Positions 10,724 to 22,546 of a stretch of 64,000 bases of DNA are shown piece after piece. The notes beneath the pieces are model-generated. The model searched no databases and was not told the DNA's origin. It saw only the letters and a program-made list of their open reading frames with translations. The stretch lies in assembly GCA_025506515.1 (NCBI GenBank), contig CM046447.1:84579748-84643747 (forward strand), written 5' to 3'. The position numbers were made by a program, and so were the translations under genes. Numbering within the stretch: the first letter of the stretch is position 1; each line of letters begins with the position of its first letter. Source of the stretch: Flaveria trinervia (lineage: Eukaryota; Streptophyta; Magnoliopsida; Asterales; Asteraceae).

Positions 10724-13700
10724 ATGGCGTCCATGCAAATCAAACCGCGACACAACTGTGTTGCCTACCTCACTAAATCGCCTATCTGGACTAAGTTCGA
10801 TACTGCTATCGATCTTATGGTTCAGTCCCAATACACTACGGCATTTCTTCTGAATCCCATACTACATGCTGAATCCCTTCAACAATTTTGGATGAACGTT
10901 ACTATTACCACTGGGGAGAACAACACACCATCTCTCTAGTCGGTCGTCAATAACAAAGAAGTAGTCATCACTCCTGCAATAATCCGCCAAATTCTTCATC
11001 TGAATGATGCTAGTTCTCCTGCTGGATATTCGAAGGGCACCACAGATCTATCCTTTGCCCAACATGGATATCAAGGCGATCTCAGTGCCTCCACTATCAT
11101 GAAGAAACACTTTCCTGACGCTGAACGCCTAATTTTTCACATGGTGAATGTATGTTTGGCCCCTAAGACGTCGTCTTGGGATCAAATGTCGTGAAAATGG
11201 CAGCAGGTAATGTATTCTATTCTTGAGCAACAACCGCTAAACTTTTCAGAAATAATATTTTCGGAGCTCAAGGATATGGCTCAAAAACTAACTGCCAACC
11301 GTTGGATACTATATCCACGGTTCATAATGGCCATCATTACAAACCAGCTTAATGCTGAGGGACTTGTTGGCTTGGGTTCCCTGCTACGGCTGTTCTCCGG
11401 AAGTATACTCCCGGCACAACTCTGACCAGACACTAAAAATGGTTGCCAAGCTGCGAAAACCCACGCAGCTGGAACCCACAGCCACCACCTCCAAATCAAA
11501 GTCCCCACCAAACCCACCAAAAAGAAACCCAAAAGGCTACTCAGGAATTGAGTCCCCTGAGGATGCCCCTGCAACACAAACGCAGGATATATCCACTAGT
11601 CCAAACCCCCTAGTGGATACAATGACTCTTCCAGCCATAACCGCTCAGGCTTCCTCTCAACAGGAGCCTACACACAACCACACAGGGGTACCTACATATC
11701 TGGGATCTTCCTCACTTGAGGGGATTGCCATTGAAGAGCACCAACCTCCCCAGGTGCACACTACTTCTATCCCTTCACCCTAAACAACCGCCCCTCACAG
11801 CCCAACTTTAATAGTTGCACAAGTGCTGACTCAACTGCACTCCTCACCCCCTCCAGAAGAAACCACTTACTACTGGGAATACCTCTACAATTGAGGGGGA
11901 GGAACACAGTGCACTTGAGAACCCACAGCACAGGGGTTTACCACTTCTATCTCCTGGTGTAGACAAGGAGCTTAGAATATCTAGTGTGGCTGCCACCTCC
12001 TCTGACTCAGCACAAGATCAGAATGAGGCTGGTAACATTGCTAAGACCTCACTAGAGGCAACAGCTGATGATGGACACTATCCTGAGGCTGGAAGTCCCC
12101 AGTACCAAGCACAAGGGGCACATGCATCAACTGGTCTACACCCGGTGCATGTAAATCCTGCTCTAAGCAGGAGGTCAGATGATTCAGCTTCGGCTGATGA
12201 TGACCTGGGCTTTTTCTACGATGTTCTTGCCCAGAACACAATCCTTGAAGAGAAAGTCAGTAGGCTGCAAAACCTACTTGATCAACTCTCACAAGGAGAA
12301 AGACCATTTGCCTCTACCCACCCACAGATGGCACCTTCACTTGAAGGTTCCCCAAACACTGAGCCACTCCAAACTCAACCACCTGCCTCTGCTTCAGCCC
12401 TACTTCTCAGGAACAGAACCCTCCTGAGCAAATAGGTGCTGTAGTTCAAAATTCCCTCCTTCTCATCACACCCATAATCACTAATATTGTGACTAAAGCC
12501 ATTGATGAGAGGCTTTCCTCAACTTTACAGCCCTTGATTGATGCTGCTGTACAAAAGACTCTTTCTGCGGTACAAACCCCTTCCTCCAATGCATCCAAAA
12601 AGGGGAGAGTACTGCAGTGAAAGAAAAGAAGAGGAAAAGAACATAGAAAAGAAAGAAGAGAAGCAAGCCCAAGAGGAGGAGAAAGAAAAGCAACCTCTGC
12701 TCACTTACAAGCGAAAGAAAAGTGCTGATGATCATACTGCTGAAGACAAATCCTTGGAGGAGCTGGTAAAAGAAGCTGACACTACACACAACACGATCCA
12801 TGGATAAATAATTGAACAACTCTTCAGGCAGGGGTTTGACACAGCCACACTGGATAGTGAGATCAGAAGGTTGGAAGTGCAAGAGATACAAACCCGATGG
12901 GCAGGGTATGATGCTCTGGAAAAAGAGAGGTTGGAAATAATGATCCGCTTTATTGCAAAATACTTAGAAGATCGTTAATGGATTCGCGCATGGACCAGGG
13001 ACAGTTTCTGGCTATAGCCACCAGAATCTATCTGTCTGAGCAATTCAACAAAGGGATTATTGTGGAAGCCCTTGATGAGGCTGGGGCTGGTAAAAGGTTA
13101 GAGATGGCTAAACTCACAAAGGCGAAACTAACTACAATTGCTGGATCAACCTTCCCTTCCACCCACTCAAACAGATCCTATCCCTCAAATATCCCAACCA
13201 ATCTCTAAGCCAAAATCCAACATCCTCATTCTCAAAACCAATTCCTTCCCTAACCCAAGCATCATCGAGTGATGCACCTAGAAGGAGGAGAAGGGTGCTG
13301 AGGATGGAAGAAGAAGATGAAGAGGAGATGAAGATGATAGTCTGCCACTCTCTGCTGTTCTAAAGCTACCAAAACCCGAAGTCAACCCATGATCACACCT
13401 GACTCTCAAAGGGAAATGGTCAGAGTCAAGATAGAAGAAGAAGAACAGCAGAAACAGCACGATGAGCAACTGTTGAAGATGGTTGACAAGGAATTTCCTC
13501 AGTCATCATCTATTCAAGCCATGAAAGGGCATGCTCAAAGGCTGTACACTCTCAGGCACACTTTTCAGTATCCGAAGGAGAGAGTGAGAGTATGGCGAAC
13601 CCCAGGGTGAGTTCTAGAATCCATAAAAAGACCTATTCCTCCAGATACAATGGCCAGGTACGAAAAACAATAGATTCTACCATCATGTTGGCCATTGTAG

Positions 13701-14215
13701 TCTCACCTTGGGAAATCATTGATGAATTCAAGAAACTCACCAAGCAAAGAAGACCCCTCAAGCTTTACTAGAAAACAAGATAATTAAGAGGGGTTGTTAT
13801 ATAAAAAGCTTGAAGACATCCAGAAGAATGAGCTCCAGTTACTCCTTGAAGGCAACCATCCTGATGAATTTGTATAGGGAGGTAACTACGGTGGAGATGA
13901 AAAATGGCAGGACCATGAAGTACTTATCAGAGTACTATGGTCTAGAGTTCTTCTTCGAATGAGGAGTAGAAGAACTCTCTTAGGAGGAACAAGTTGTTCT
14001 CCTTGGGGCCTATGTTCGAGAATCATACAGACTCATTATGGGGAAGTAAATCTCCTGAATGGGATAACAACTCTGTGTGCAGTTCCCCAAATAGAGTTCC
14101 CATTCATACCATGCCAAACAAATATCTGAGATTTCTTCCCAGGCCGGAGCTTACATGGGTCATCTTCTCTACTGATCAAGAAGGAAAAAGACCAACATCT
14201 TGCCAACAATAAGTG
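10724..14215 (+). pseudogene. A1 extra (post-pol) ORF, broken
   Basis: ATG at 10724 in the context TCTCAATGGCG. The N-terminal region (10724-11370) is colinear with the ORFs of A2 (25065) and B (32177): KPRHNCVAYLTKSP..., FLLNP, QQFWMNV, TSSWDQMS, LYPRFIMAI. It continues with a P/S/T-rich linker (11430-12430), a K/E-rich basic-acidic stretch (12600-12800), a helical segment (12800-13120), an acidic run (13260-13340) and a conserved C-terminal region (13480-14215). I see no signal peptide or membrane span, so it is not an obvious envelope protein. In-frame stops (e.g. 10937, 11191) and frameshifts make it non-functional. Here it lies close behind gag because of the internal deletion. Function unknown; I recall similar post-pol ORFs in Asteraceae Copia annotations. 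Confidence 0.7.
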
Positions 14216-14249
14216 GGATAATGAATAATTTAGAGGTTTTGGCTGCATT

Positions 14250-14264
14250 GGTTCAGGGGGAGTT
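14250..14264 (+). other. Polypurine tract of A1
   Basis: GGTTCAGGGGGAGTT directly before the 3' LTR. The same tract precedes the LTRs of A2 (28608-28622) and B (35829-35843). It primes plus-strand DNA synthesis. Confidence 0.85.
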
Positions 14265-15111
14265 TGTTGGACCAAAAGAACTAATGAGCCAAGATCAGAA
14301 AACCTCTAAGTCCCACATGGTATCACAACAACTGCTGAAAGCTCATCAGCAGTTTGACAAGTGCTGAAAACTTCAACAGCTGAAGATCAAGTGCTGAAGA
14401 CTTCAACAGCTGAAGAACCAAAGTACTGAAGTACAACAGCTGAAGAGTTTACAAGTGCTGAAGATCAACAACTGAAGTACAAAGTCTGAAGACAAAGACT
14501 GAAGACATCAGCTGATGATATCTACTGAAGTCATCAGCTGATGAAACATCTGAAGGTCAAAGTCTGAAGATCAAGTACTGAAGCCTCAGTAGTTTGTCAC
14601 AACTGCTGAGGAGTACTCCTTCAGTAGTTGTGATATCAGTAGTTTTATATTCTAGTTTCAGTATTTTTTTTGTTTCAGTAGTTTTGTAAAACGACTAGAG
14701 AGCTTGTTCTTCAGTCGTTGTAGTTTCAGTAGTTTCTAATTAGTAGTTTTATATTTTGTACTTAACACTCTGTTATGTTCTCAGTAGTTGTGAACATTCA
14801 GTAGTTTGTTAGAGTTAGTTATTTTTGTATTAGATCTGCCAGTTGTCACTTCCGTGATAACAGCAGTGATGTTGCACTCTATATAAGGAGTGACAACCTA
14901 TTGTAATAAGTGAATGTCATGAATGAATGAATGATTTGATAGAAACATTCCATATCTATAAACATTCCTGAATGAGAAATATATTCTCGCATAACCGTAT
15001 GTGCTCTTAATGCATACAAGCATCGACTCTTGCTACAATTTGTCTAATTCCTATTCTTATTCCGCTGCCTTGAACTCTAATACATCAACTTTGTGATCGC
15101 TGATCCTGTCA
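14265..15111 (+). repeat. 3' LTR of A1
   Basis: 847 bp, TGTTGGACC...GATCCTGTCA, followed by the TSD copy CTTGA at 15112-15116. TATA box at 14880-14887. The flanking 15117-15178 is G1 leader. Confidence 0.92.
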
Positions 15112-15178
15112 CTTGACATAAACTGAGTTGTTTCCTGAATGACCGTGTTGGTATTTGAATCTTTTAGTGTTCGTGTGA

Positions 15179-15280
15179 ATGGTCGGTGGTAGATCTTCGA
15201 AAGCTTCATGTGGTGGAGGTCGTAGTGCTGAACTACAACCCAAGAGGGGAAGACCCAGAGTTGATAAGGTGGTTCATTAA
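15179..15280 (+). pseudogene. gag: G1 gag, first 33 codons, cut by element B
   Basis: ATG at 15179 opens MVGGRSSKASCGGGRSAEL, a basic glycine-rich start common in Gypsy gag, and runs into the B insertion at 15280. The rest of gag resumes at 36601 after the second ATTAA. The last codons read into the TSD and a stop, so the host frame was probably already damaged or shifts here. Confidence 0.65.
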
Positions 15281-16045
15281 TGTTGGACTAAAAGAACCAA
15301 TGAGCCTGATTAGAAAAACCTCCAAGTCCCACAGACATTACAACTGCTGAAGATGATCACAACAGCTGAAGACATCAGCTTATTACAAGGTCTGAAGAGA
15401 AAGTCTAAAGACAAGATCTGAAGATTTCTACTGAAGACAAAGTCTGAAAGTAAAGTACTGAAGACAAAGTCTGAAAGTGAAGTACTGAAGACAAAGTCTG
15501 AAGCTATCAGCTGAAGACAACGTCTGAAATAAAAGTCTGAAGAAGAAAGACTAAGACAAAGACTGAAGACCAGAGTGATCAGTAGTTGTCACAACAGGTG
15601 AAGTTATTAACTTCAGTAGTTGTGATGGTTTTCCTTTTCAGTACTTTAATTTACCTTTCAGTAGTTTATAGTTTCAGTAGTTTTAGTTCAGTAGTTTTAT
15701 GTTCTTGTATATAGCATTCTCTGGGATGTGATCAGTTGTTGAGAACATGCTCAGTAGTTTGCATAGTTTCAGTTGTTTGTATAATTCTGTTAGATGTCAC
15801 TATCAAGTCACATCAGCAGACGTCACATTCCTTATATAAGGAATGTTGACCTAATTGTAACGTGTGACTTTCAGCCACCATGAAAGCATTTGAATGAAAT
15901 ATTCCTTTTGCAGAATTCTCTCTCTCTATAACCATGTACTATTCCATTGAATATCAATTGAGTTCTTGCTAAATTGTCTAAATTCATTGTTCGAATTCCG
16001 CTGCAATCTACTCCAATTAATCAAACTTAAACACTGATCCTAACA
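15281..16045 (+). repeat. 5' LTR of B
   Basis: 765 bp, TGTTGGACTAAAAGAACC...CTGATCCTAACA. Many CTGAAGACAAAGTCTGAAAG-type repeats stand at 15390-15570, then CAGTAGTT motifs. TATA box at 15833-15840 inside a perfect 20-bp palindrome (15826-15845). A GACGTC core (C-box-like, bZIP type) lies just upstream. Confidence 0.92.
15826..15845. promoter_or_regulatory. Perfect 20-bp palindrome around the LTR TATA box
   Basis: CATTCCTTATATAAGGAATG reads the same on both strands and is unchanged in the 3' LTR at 36376-36395. Outer arms GTCA/TGAC extend the symmetry with a 2-bp bulge. GACGTC lies directly upstream. Confidence 0.75.
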
Positions 16046-16047
16046 AA

Positions 16048-16062
16048 TGGTATCAAAGCTGG
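16048..16062 (+). other. Primer binding site of B
   Basis: TGGTATCAAAGCTGG, 2 bp after the LTR end; a tRNA-Met PBS with one mismatch in the core. 16063-16273 is leader without a gene. Confidence 0.8.
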
Positions 16063-16273
16063 TTAATCATTGATCGATCTAACAATTGATCATTGAAACT
16101 GCTATTCCGATATCTAAGTTTAATCGAATTAGCATATTTGCAAGAATTGGTTATAGAGATTGAATTTCTGCTGCTTTCGGTTATTTGCTTTGAGATTTTT
16201 CTTGGTTCGTATTGAGTTTGTTGTGTTTTGCGCTAAATCGGTTAAAACTTATTGAATTTGATTGAATCTAAGA

Positions 16274-18860
16274 ATGACTACTACTTCTAATGACCCTCAC
16301 AATACTGGCTGCTCAACCAAGCCTCCGATGCTGGTTAGGACCGAGTATAACAAATGGCAACGAAGAATGCTCCATCACCTGTCTGTTAACAGTTCAGGTT
16401 GTTGGACATCTGTGGTACATGGTCCACACAAGCCTATGGTGAACAATCCGGAAACCAACCAAATGGTTCCGAAGAAGAAGGAACAATACTCAGATGAGGA
16501 TCGAAAACTGTTTGACATTGATGCTAAAGCCCATGGAATTCTGGCCATGGCACTGCCGAATGAAATCTATTCTGGGCTTATGCATCATGAAACTACTTAT
16601 GACCTCTGGAATGCATTCAAAGAAAAATTGATGGAATAGATGAGGTCTTAGCAAAAAACAGAGAAATCCTTGCCCAAGAATATGAGACATTCTCTCATAG
16701 GAAGGGTGCGACACTAACTCAACAGTTTGAGCGTTTTTCCTGTTTGATCTCTGAGCTGAAAATGGTCAAACATAAATACACTAATATCCAGATGAACAAC
16801 AGATTTCTCAGATCACTGCCTGAAAGATGGGACACATATACCATTGTCCTATGCTCCAGTGCAAATCAAGATAGCCTATCTCTCACCCAACTCCATGGGA
16901 AACTGCTTACATTTGAAAGAGAGATAGAGCAGAAAAAGAAACTGGCATCATCAGGAAAGCTCACTGATGACTTTGTACCAGGGAACACTACCTTGGTTGG
17001 TCATGAGTCAGAATATGCTACATCAGAAAGCCATTATGATGAGCATATAGATTTCTATTCAAACAGTTCTGATCATGCATTTGTTAGTGTTGATAGTCAG
17101 TCAGGCCGTAATAGTGACAATTTGTGCTTCATTATGGATGATTTGAAAGGTATTGTTGATGATGACTTAGAAGAGATGGATATTCTGAGCCAAATGGCCC
17201 TGATTAATATCAGATCTCAAAAGTTCTACAAGAGAACTGGTAGGAAATTTCCAGGACTCTCTGGCAAAACCAAAGTTGGTTTTGACAAGAGTAAGTTGAG
17301 GTGTCACAAATGCCGTAGGCTTGGGCACTTTGCAAGAGAGTGTAGATCAACTGGATCTAACTCCTCTGCACCCTTTATGAGTTTTCCAAGCAATAGTTCA
17401 CAAAACAGAGGGCAACATCCTGCTAGTTCTGGTCATCACTCACAACTCTATCTCGGGCATATTTTTTCCCTCAGGGTCCAATGCCATATCCATATCCCTG
17501 CTATTACATGCCACTACCAAATCAAGTTCAAGTTCCTATTGCACAACAACCTCAAGCCTTACCTGAGCCTCAACCATCTCAACCATCTCAACACAACCTC
17601 ATCACAGCTTCTTCACCCCTGGTGCTGTTGACTGGAGCAGTTTACCAGATGATCTTTCTGGTAATGAGCAACTATTTTGCTAGTGATGATCAACATGGTG
17701 GTGAACATCCTTTTGGGAATCTTGCTCTCATGGCCCTAGAGTCTACTGAGGGTCCATGCTCCAATGCATCTTCATCATAGGTAACCCAGGTATCCTCTGA
17801 GCTAAGGCCAAGCTATGTTCTGAATCTTGCATAGCTGCATTTACTCTATTAGAGAAGCAATGTAGCTTTAATAAATCAAAATCTTGAGCTTGAGCAAACC
17901 CTTTCCAAAAGAAAAGCTGAGTATGAGTGTATCCTTAAAGATAAAGATGCTGAGATTTATAAGCTTAAATACCAATTAAATGATGAAAACGCTAAGGTTG
18001 AGGTCATTCTTAAGAACCACAGTGATCTCAAAGAAACACTTGCAGCTACCCAAGTTGAGTGTGACCGTTGGGTATCATCCTGCAAGGGATTTGAAATGCT
18101 TCTCATCAAGCAAACAGCTTCAAATGTGAAGTTTGGAATAGCCTACAATCACATTGCACCACCTACAGATTTTACTCCAAAATCAATAGTAAAACCTGAA
18201 GGTGAAAGTAATTTCCAAACCACATCATCATGTGTATCATCCTCAAGAGATCACCCAAAATTAGAAGATGAAATCAGTATTGATACCTCAGCAAATCAAT
18301 TGCTTGATAGGTTAACTACTGATAAGCACATGAAGCTGAGTACTTCAGATGTTGTTCCTCAAAGTACCTCAAGTACTGAAAGGCAAGTCACAACATCTGA
18401 AAAGCATCTCAAATCAACTGAAATAAAAGGATTAACAACTGCTGCGGAATCTATCATACGGTCTTTCAAGATGGATAGAAAACAGCTGAAGAACAAGTGT
18501 TCAGTTGTTACAAATCCTTCTATACTGAACAAAGGTACTGAAAGGAGGAAGTACTGAAGATCACACCTTCAGTAGTTTCCACTTGAGCAGTTGATCAATC
18601 AAAGATGAAGAATAAGCCATGTGACATATGTGGTAAGTTCAATCATCTTTCTGATGAATGTTTGGTACAAAAAGGGTTCCAAACTCAACAGAGATAAGCT
18701 CATTAAAATGCAGATGGATGAAATGAAAAATGAGTTTGAGATCAAGTTTGTACCACAGTCATCCCAATGTGATAAACCCAAGGCTTCACCTAAATCCAAA
18801 AAGAAGGATAGGGTTTATCATAAAACAGCTGATAGTGTTCCTCACGATAAACATTAGATT
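16274..18860 (+). pseudogene. gag: B gag with two CCHC knuckles, frameshifted
   Basis: The start at 16274 (MTTTSNDPHNTG) is preferred over the upstream ATG at 16262 because A1 starts at the same place. Copia gag domain at 16320-16930; first knuckle CHKCRRLGHFAREC at 17300-17345; P/Y/Q-rich region 17400-17640; coiled coil 17860-18090 (LELEQTLSKRKAEYE); S/T-rich region 18150-18480; second knuckle CDICGKFNHLSDEC at about 18618-18662, after which the frame shifts. Breaks near 16620, 17780 and 18555. Gag assembles the particle and binds RNA. The region 18660-19190 continues with a hydrophilic linker (18924-19193) leading into the protease. Confidence 0.85.
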
Positions 18861-19189
18861 AAGTCTGTGAATTTTAAGGAGGAAATGGTGGGCCACAGGA
18901 ACTCGTGAAAAACAAGCACTGATGTGTCACAAGAGCTGAAAGCTTTAGCTACAAATCAGACACAACTTGTTATGATGGTTCAACATTTGTTAGGGAGAGT
19001 TAACCAACTAGATGCACCTGTGATCAAACCACTGAAAAGGTATTCCAAGCCCAAATCCAAGGAATCAATTTCAGCATCATCTCCACCGTCATCAACTGTT
19101 AATCATGAGAAACAAGTTATGGTTAAATCTGTTGATGAAAATAGACCCAAAACCAAAAGGTTTGGGTCTCAAAACCTAGCTAGTTCCTT

Positions 19190-20540
19190 GTGATGAATGT
19201 AGGGTTCTTCAGCATGCCAAGAAGCATCTGGTATGTAGACAGTGGAGGATATATGCATATGACAGGGAGCAGTTCTCTTCTTAATGACTACTCTCAAGGA
19301 AAGAAGGGATTTGTTTCATTTGGAAATGATGCTAAGGGTTACATCATGGGGAAAGGATATGTATCTAATGGAGAAATCAGATTTGATGATGTTAACCATG
19401 TGGAGAATCTCAAGTATAATCTACTGAGTGTCAGTCAGATGTGTGATAAAGGGCATGTTGCACTTTTCACAAGCCAGAACTACAGGATTCTGTCTTGCAC
19501 AGTTCTGAGGCTGATTGACAAGGTATTGGATGAACATACTCTCCTTAAGGCCAACAGGATTGGAAGAGTATATGCCCTGGATTTGTCAAAGAAGATTGAT
19601 TTGAAGGGTCATCCTTGCTTCATCTCCAAAGCCTCTCCTCAGGAATCTAAACTGTGGCATACAAGGCTGGGTCATGTAAATCTCAAAAACATGAATCAGC
19701 TGATCCATAATAGTTTAGTGAGAGGTCTACCAATAAAGGAGTTTCACTGTGATGAAACCTACACTGCTTGTTTGAAAGGAAAACAGCACAAAGTCTCATT
19801 CCCTCCTATTGAAGAACCTAAGTCCACTGCATGCTTGCAGTTACTACACATGGATCTATTTGGTCCTGCGAGTGATGACATGGCAAAGAAGAAATACTGT
19901 CTGGTAATTGTGGATGATTACTCCAGATTTGTATGGACTTTCTTCTTGCATTCAAAGATGAGGTTGCTCAGACGATTATAAACTTTGTGTTGTATATTGA
20001 GAAGCAGTATTCCCTATTAGTCAAGTGTATAAGGTGATAATGGAACAGAATTCACAAACCATACACTTGATGATTTTTATCTCTCAAAGGGAATCAAGAG
20101 GCAGTTTAGCATCCCAAGGACTCCAGAACAAAATGGAGTAGTGGAGAGAAAGAACAAGACCCTAATTGAAGCTGCAAGGTCCATGTTGCTGACTCTGGTT
20201 TGCCATTGACCTTTTGGGATGAAGCTGTCAACATAGCTTGCTATGTGCAGAATAGAGTTTTAGTAAATCAAAGGTTGATGAAGACTCCATATGAAGTTCT
20301 ACATCATTTGGCTCCTCTATTTCATTATTCAAAGCCTTTGGGTGTCCTTGTTCCATTCTCAACACAAAGGATCAACTCCACAAATTTGATCCTAAGGTGG
20401 ATGCAGGGTATTTTGTAGGATATCATCCACATGCAAGGCTTACAGAGTCTTCAACTGCAGAACAAAGATAGTTGAAGAAACCTTGCATGTGAAGTTCAAT
20501 GAATCTCCTAAGGATAAAATTCCCCAAAACCCTGTGGATT
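19190..20540 (+). pseudogene. pol: B protease and integrase, cut by A2
   Basis: Copia-type aspartic protease with WYVDSGGYMHMTG (about 19228-19266) and NLLSVSQMCDKG; then the pre-integrase HHCC region (LWHTRLGHVN ... CDETYTACLKGKQ, 19650-19790); then the integrase core with HMDLFGP (about 19848), a damaged GDNGTEF around 20034-20052 and NGVVERKN near 20131-20155. Stops and frameshifts occur at about 19980, 20020 and 20190. The usual DSGCSRHMTG motif is changed to DSGGYMHMTG here and DSGGSMHMTG in A2, so the change looks like a family trait. The coding sequence ends at the A2 target site GTTTG. Confidence 0.85.
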
Positions 20541-20551
20541 GTTTGTGTTGG

Positions 20552-21434
20552 TACAAAAGAGGTTCCAACTCAAACAAAAGGAGAAATTAATGAGAAAATG
20601 GTAAAAATGAAAAATGAGTTTGAGACCACATTTGTATCAGCAACATCAAATCCTGTAACCCTTAAGTCCTTAAAGCAATCCCAAAAGGAAGGAGTTAAAC
20701 AGGTGACAGCTGAGGGTGCTCAAAAGAAGAAGGTGCAACATAGGACCTTATCTAACTCCACTAGCAATGTGTCTGATGAGCTGAAAGCTTTATCACAAAA
20801 TCAGACACAGCTGGTGATGATGGTACAACATCTGTTGGGTAGAGTTAACCAACTAGATTCTCCTATGTTGAAACCACAGAAAAGGAGGTCTAGGCCAAAG
20901 GACTCCTCTTCTGCACCATCTTCTTCCTCTCAGGCTGTTGTTACAAATAAACATGCTAGTTTACCATCTATTGATGAGACCAGGCCCAAAACCAAAAGGT
21001 TTGGGTCTCTAAAACTAACTGATTGTTTATTATTGCAGGGTTCTTCAACATGCCAAAATAGCATCTGGTATGTAGACAGTGGGGGATCCATGCACATGAC
21101 TGGGAACATCTCTCTTCTTCATGACTACTCTCAAGGAAAGAAGGGATTTGTCTCTTTTGGCAATGATGCTAGGGGTTACATCATCGGTAAGGGCTTTGTC
21201 TCCAATGGAGAAATCAAATTTGATGATGTTAATCATGTGGAAAATCTCAAGTACAACCTCTTGAGTGTCAGTCAAATGTGTGATAAAGGCCATGTTGCCC
21301 TTTTCACAAGTCAAAACTGTAGGATTCTGTCATCCAAAGTTTTGCCCTTGATTGACAAGGTATTGGATGATCACACTCTCCTGAAAGCCAACAGGACAGG
21401 AAGAGTGTATGCCTTAGATCTCTCTAAGAGATAG
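20552..21434 (+). pseudogene. pol: A2 gag tail and protease
   Basis: An open frame from the deletion junction to 21434 holds the gag tail (lysine-rich, with LKALSQNQTQLVMMVQHLLG as a likely helix at 20780-20840), then the protease with WYVDSGGSMHMTG at about 21068-21106 and NLLSVSQMCDKG. It matches B at 18700-19590. The first codons of the frame, before 20546, belong to the host element B. Confidence 0.85.
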
Positions 21435-22546
21435 ATCTCAAAGGTAATCCTTGCCTATTTTCCAAAGCCTCTTTTCAAGAATCTAAACTATGGCAGGAGG
21501 CTTGGTCATGTTAATCTCAAAAACATGAATCAGCTTAGCCACAATAGTTTAGTCAGAGGCTTACCAATAAAGGAGTTCCACTGTGATGAAACTTGCACTG
21601 CTTGTTTAAAAGGAAAACAGCACAAGGTCTCATTTCCTCCTATTGAAGTGTCCAAGTCCACTGCCTGCTTGCAATTACTGCATATGGATCTATTTGGTCC
21701 TGTGAGAGTATGAGCATGGCAAAGAAGAAATACTGTCTGGTAATTGTGGATGATTACTCCAGATTTGTATGGACTTTCTTTCTACATTCAAAGGATGAGG
21801 CTGCTCAGAAGATTATCCACTTTGTGCTGTACATTGAGAAGCAGTATTCCCTTCCAGTCAAGTGTATTAGGAGTGATAATGGAACTGAGTTCAGAAATCA
21901 TACACTTGATGACTTCTATCTCTCAAAGGAATCAAAAGGCAGTTCAGCATTCCAAGGACTCCGGACAAAATGGAGTAGTGGAGAGAAAGAACAGGACCCT
22001 CATTGAAGCTGCAAGGTCCATGCTGGCTGACTCAGGTTTGCCATTGACCTTTTGGGCCGAAGCTGTCAACACAGCTTGTTATGTGCAAAATAGAGTTTTA
22101 GTAAATCAGAGGTTGATGAAGACTCCATATGAAGTTCTCCATCATTTGGCTCCACTGATTTCATTTTTCAAAGCATTTGGGTGTCCCTGTTTTATTCTCA
22201 ACACAAAGGATCAACTCCACAATTTGATCCTAAGGTGGATGCAGGATACTTTGTTGGTTATTCATCTACTTGCAAAGCATACAGAGTCTTCAACTGCAGA
22301 ACAAAGATGGTTGAAGAAACTCTACATGTTAAGTTTAATGAATCTCCAAAGGACAAGATTCCACAAAGTCCTGTGGAGTTATTTGATCTGGACATACTGC
22401 AATATGTTCCTTATCAACTCCTGCTGTTGCTCCTGTCAATAGTTCACCACCTGGTGGTACTGCTGATGATGATGATGATTGCAGTACTCACCTCTTCAGG
22501 TTTAGTGATCAGCTGCCTGATTCAACTAGACCTGATGTTCCTGTAG
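21435..22546 (+). pseudogene. pol: A2 pre-integrase and integrase, frameshifted
   Basis: Pre-integrase region with RLGHVNLKNMNQL and CDETCTACLKGKQ (21495-21625); catalytic core with HMDLFGP (about 21680), RSDNGTEFRN (about 21868-21897) and NGVVERKNRT (about 21968-21997), so the D-D-E positions can be recognised. The frame breaks at about 21434, 21713 and 21945. It joins viral DNA ends to the target. The last part (22181-22546) is the C-terminal domain and linker, rich in LKVDAGYFVGYS-type sequence before the RT. Confidence 0.85.

Larger units (their letters stand above)
7109..15111 (+). mobile_element. Copia element A1, internally deleted, TSD CTTGA
   Basis: Two LTRs (7109-7951 and 14265-15111) flank PBS, gag and a 3' ORF. 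CTTGA stands on both sides (7104-7108 and 15112-15116), so this was a complete integration. PR, INT, RT and RH are missing. The sequence follows A2 up to its position about 20670 (CCCTTAAGTCCT), then jumps to A2 position about 25015 (CTTCATCTTCTTC); the junction is at about 10668-10672. A1 cannot supply its own replication enzymes and would depend on a relative such as A2 or B. Target: untranslated leader of G1. Confidence 0.9.

Noticed and set aside
10724..14215. Envelope gene in the post-pol position
   Set aside because: No signal peptide, no hydrophobic membrane span and no fusion-like region visible; highly charged throughout.
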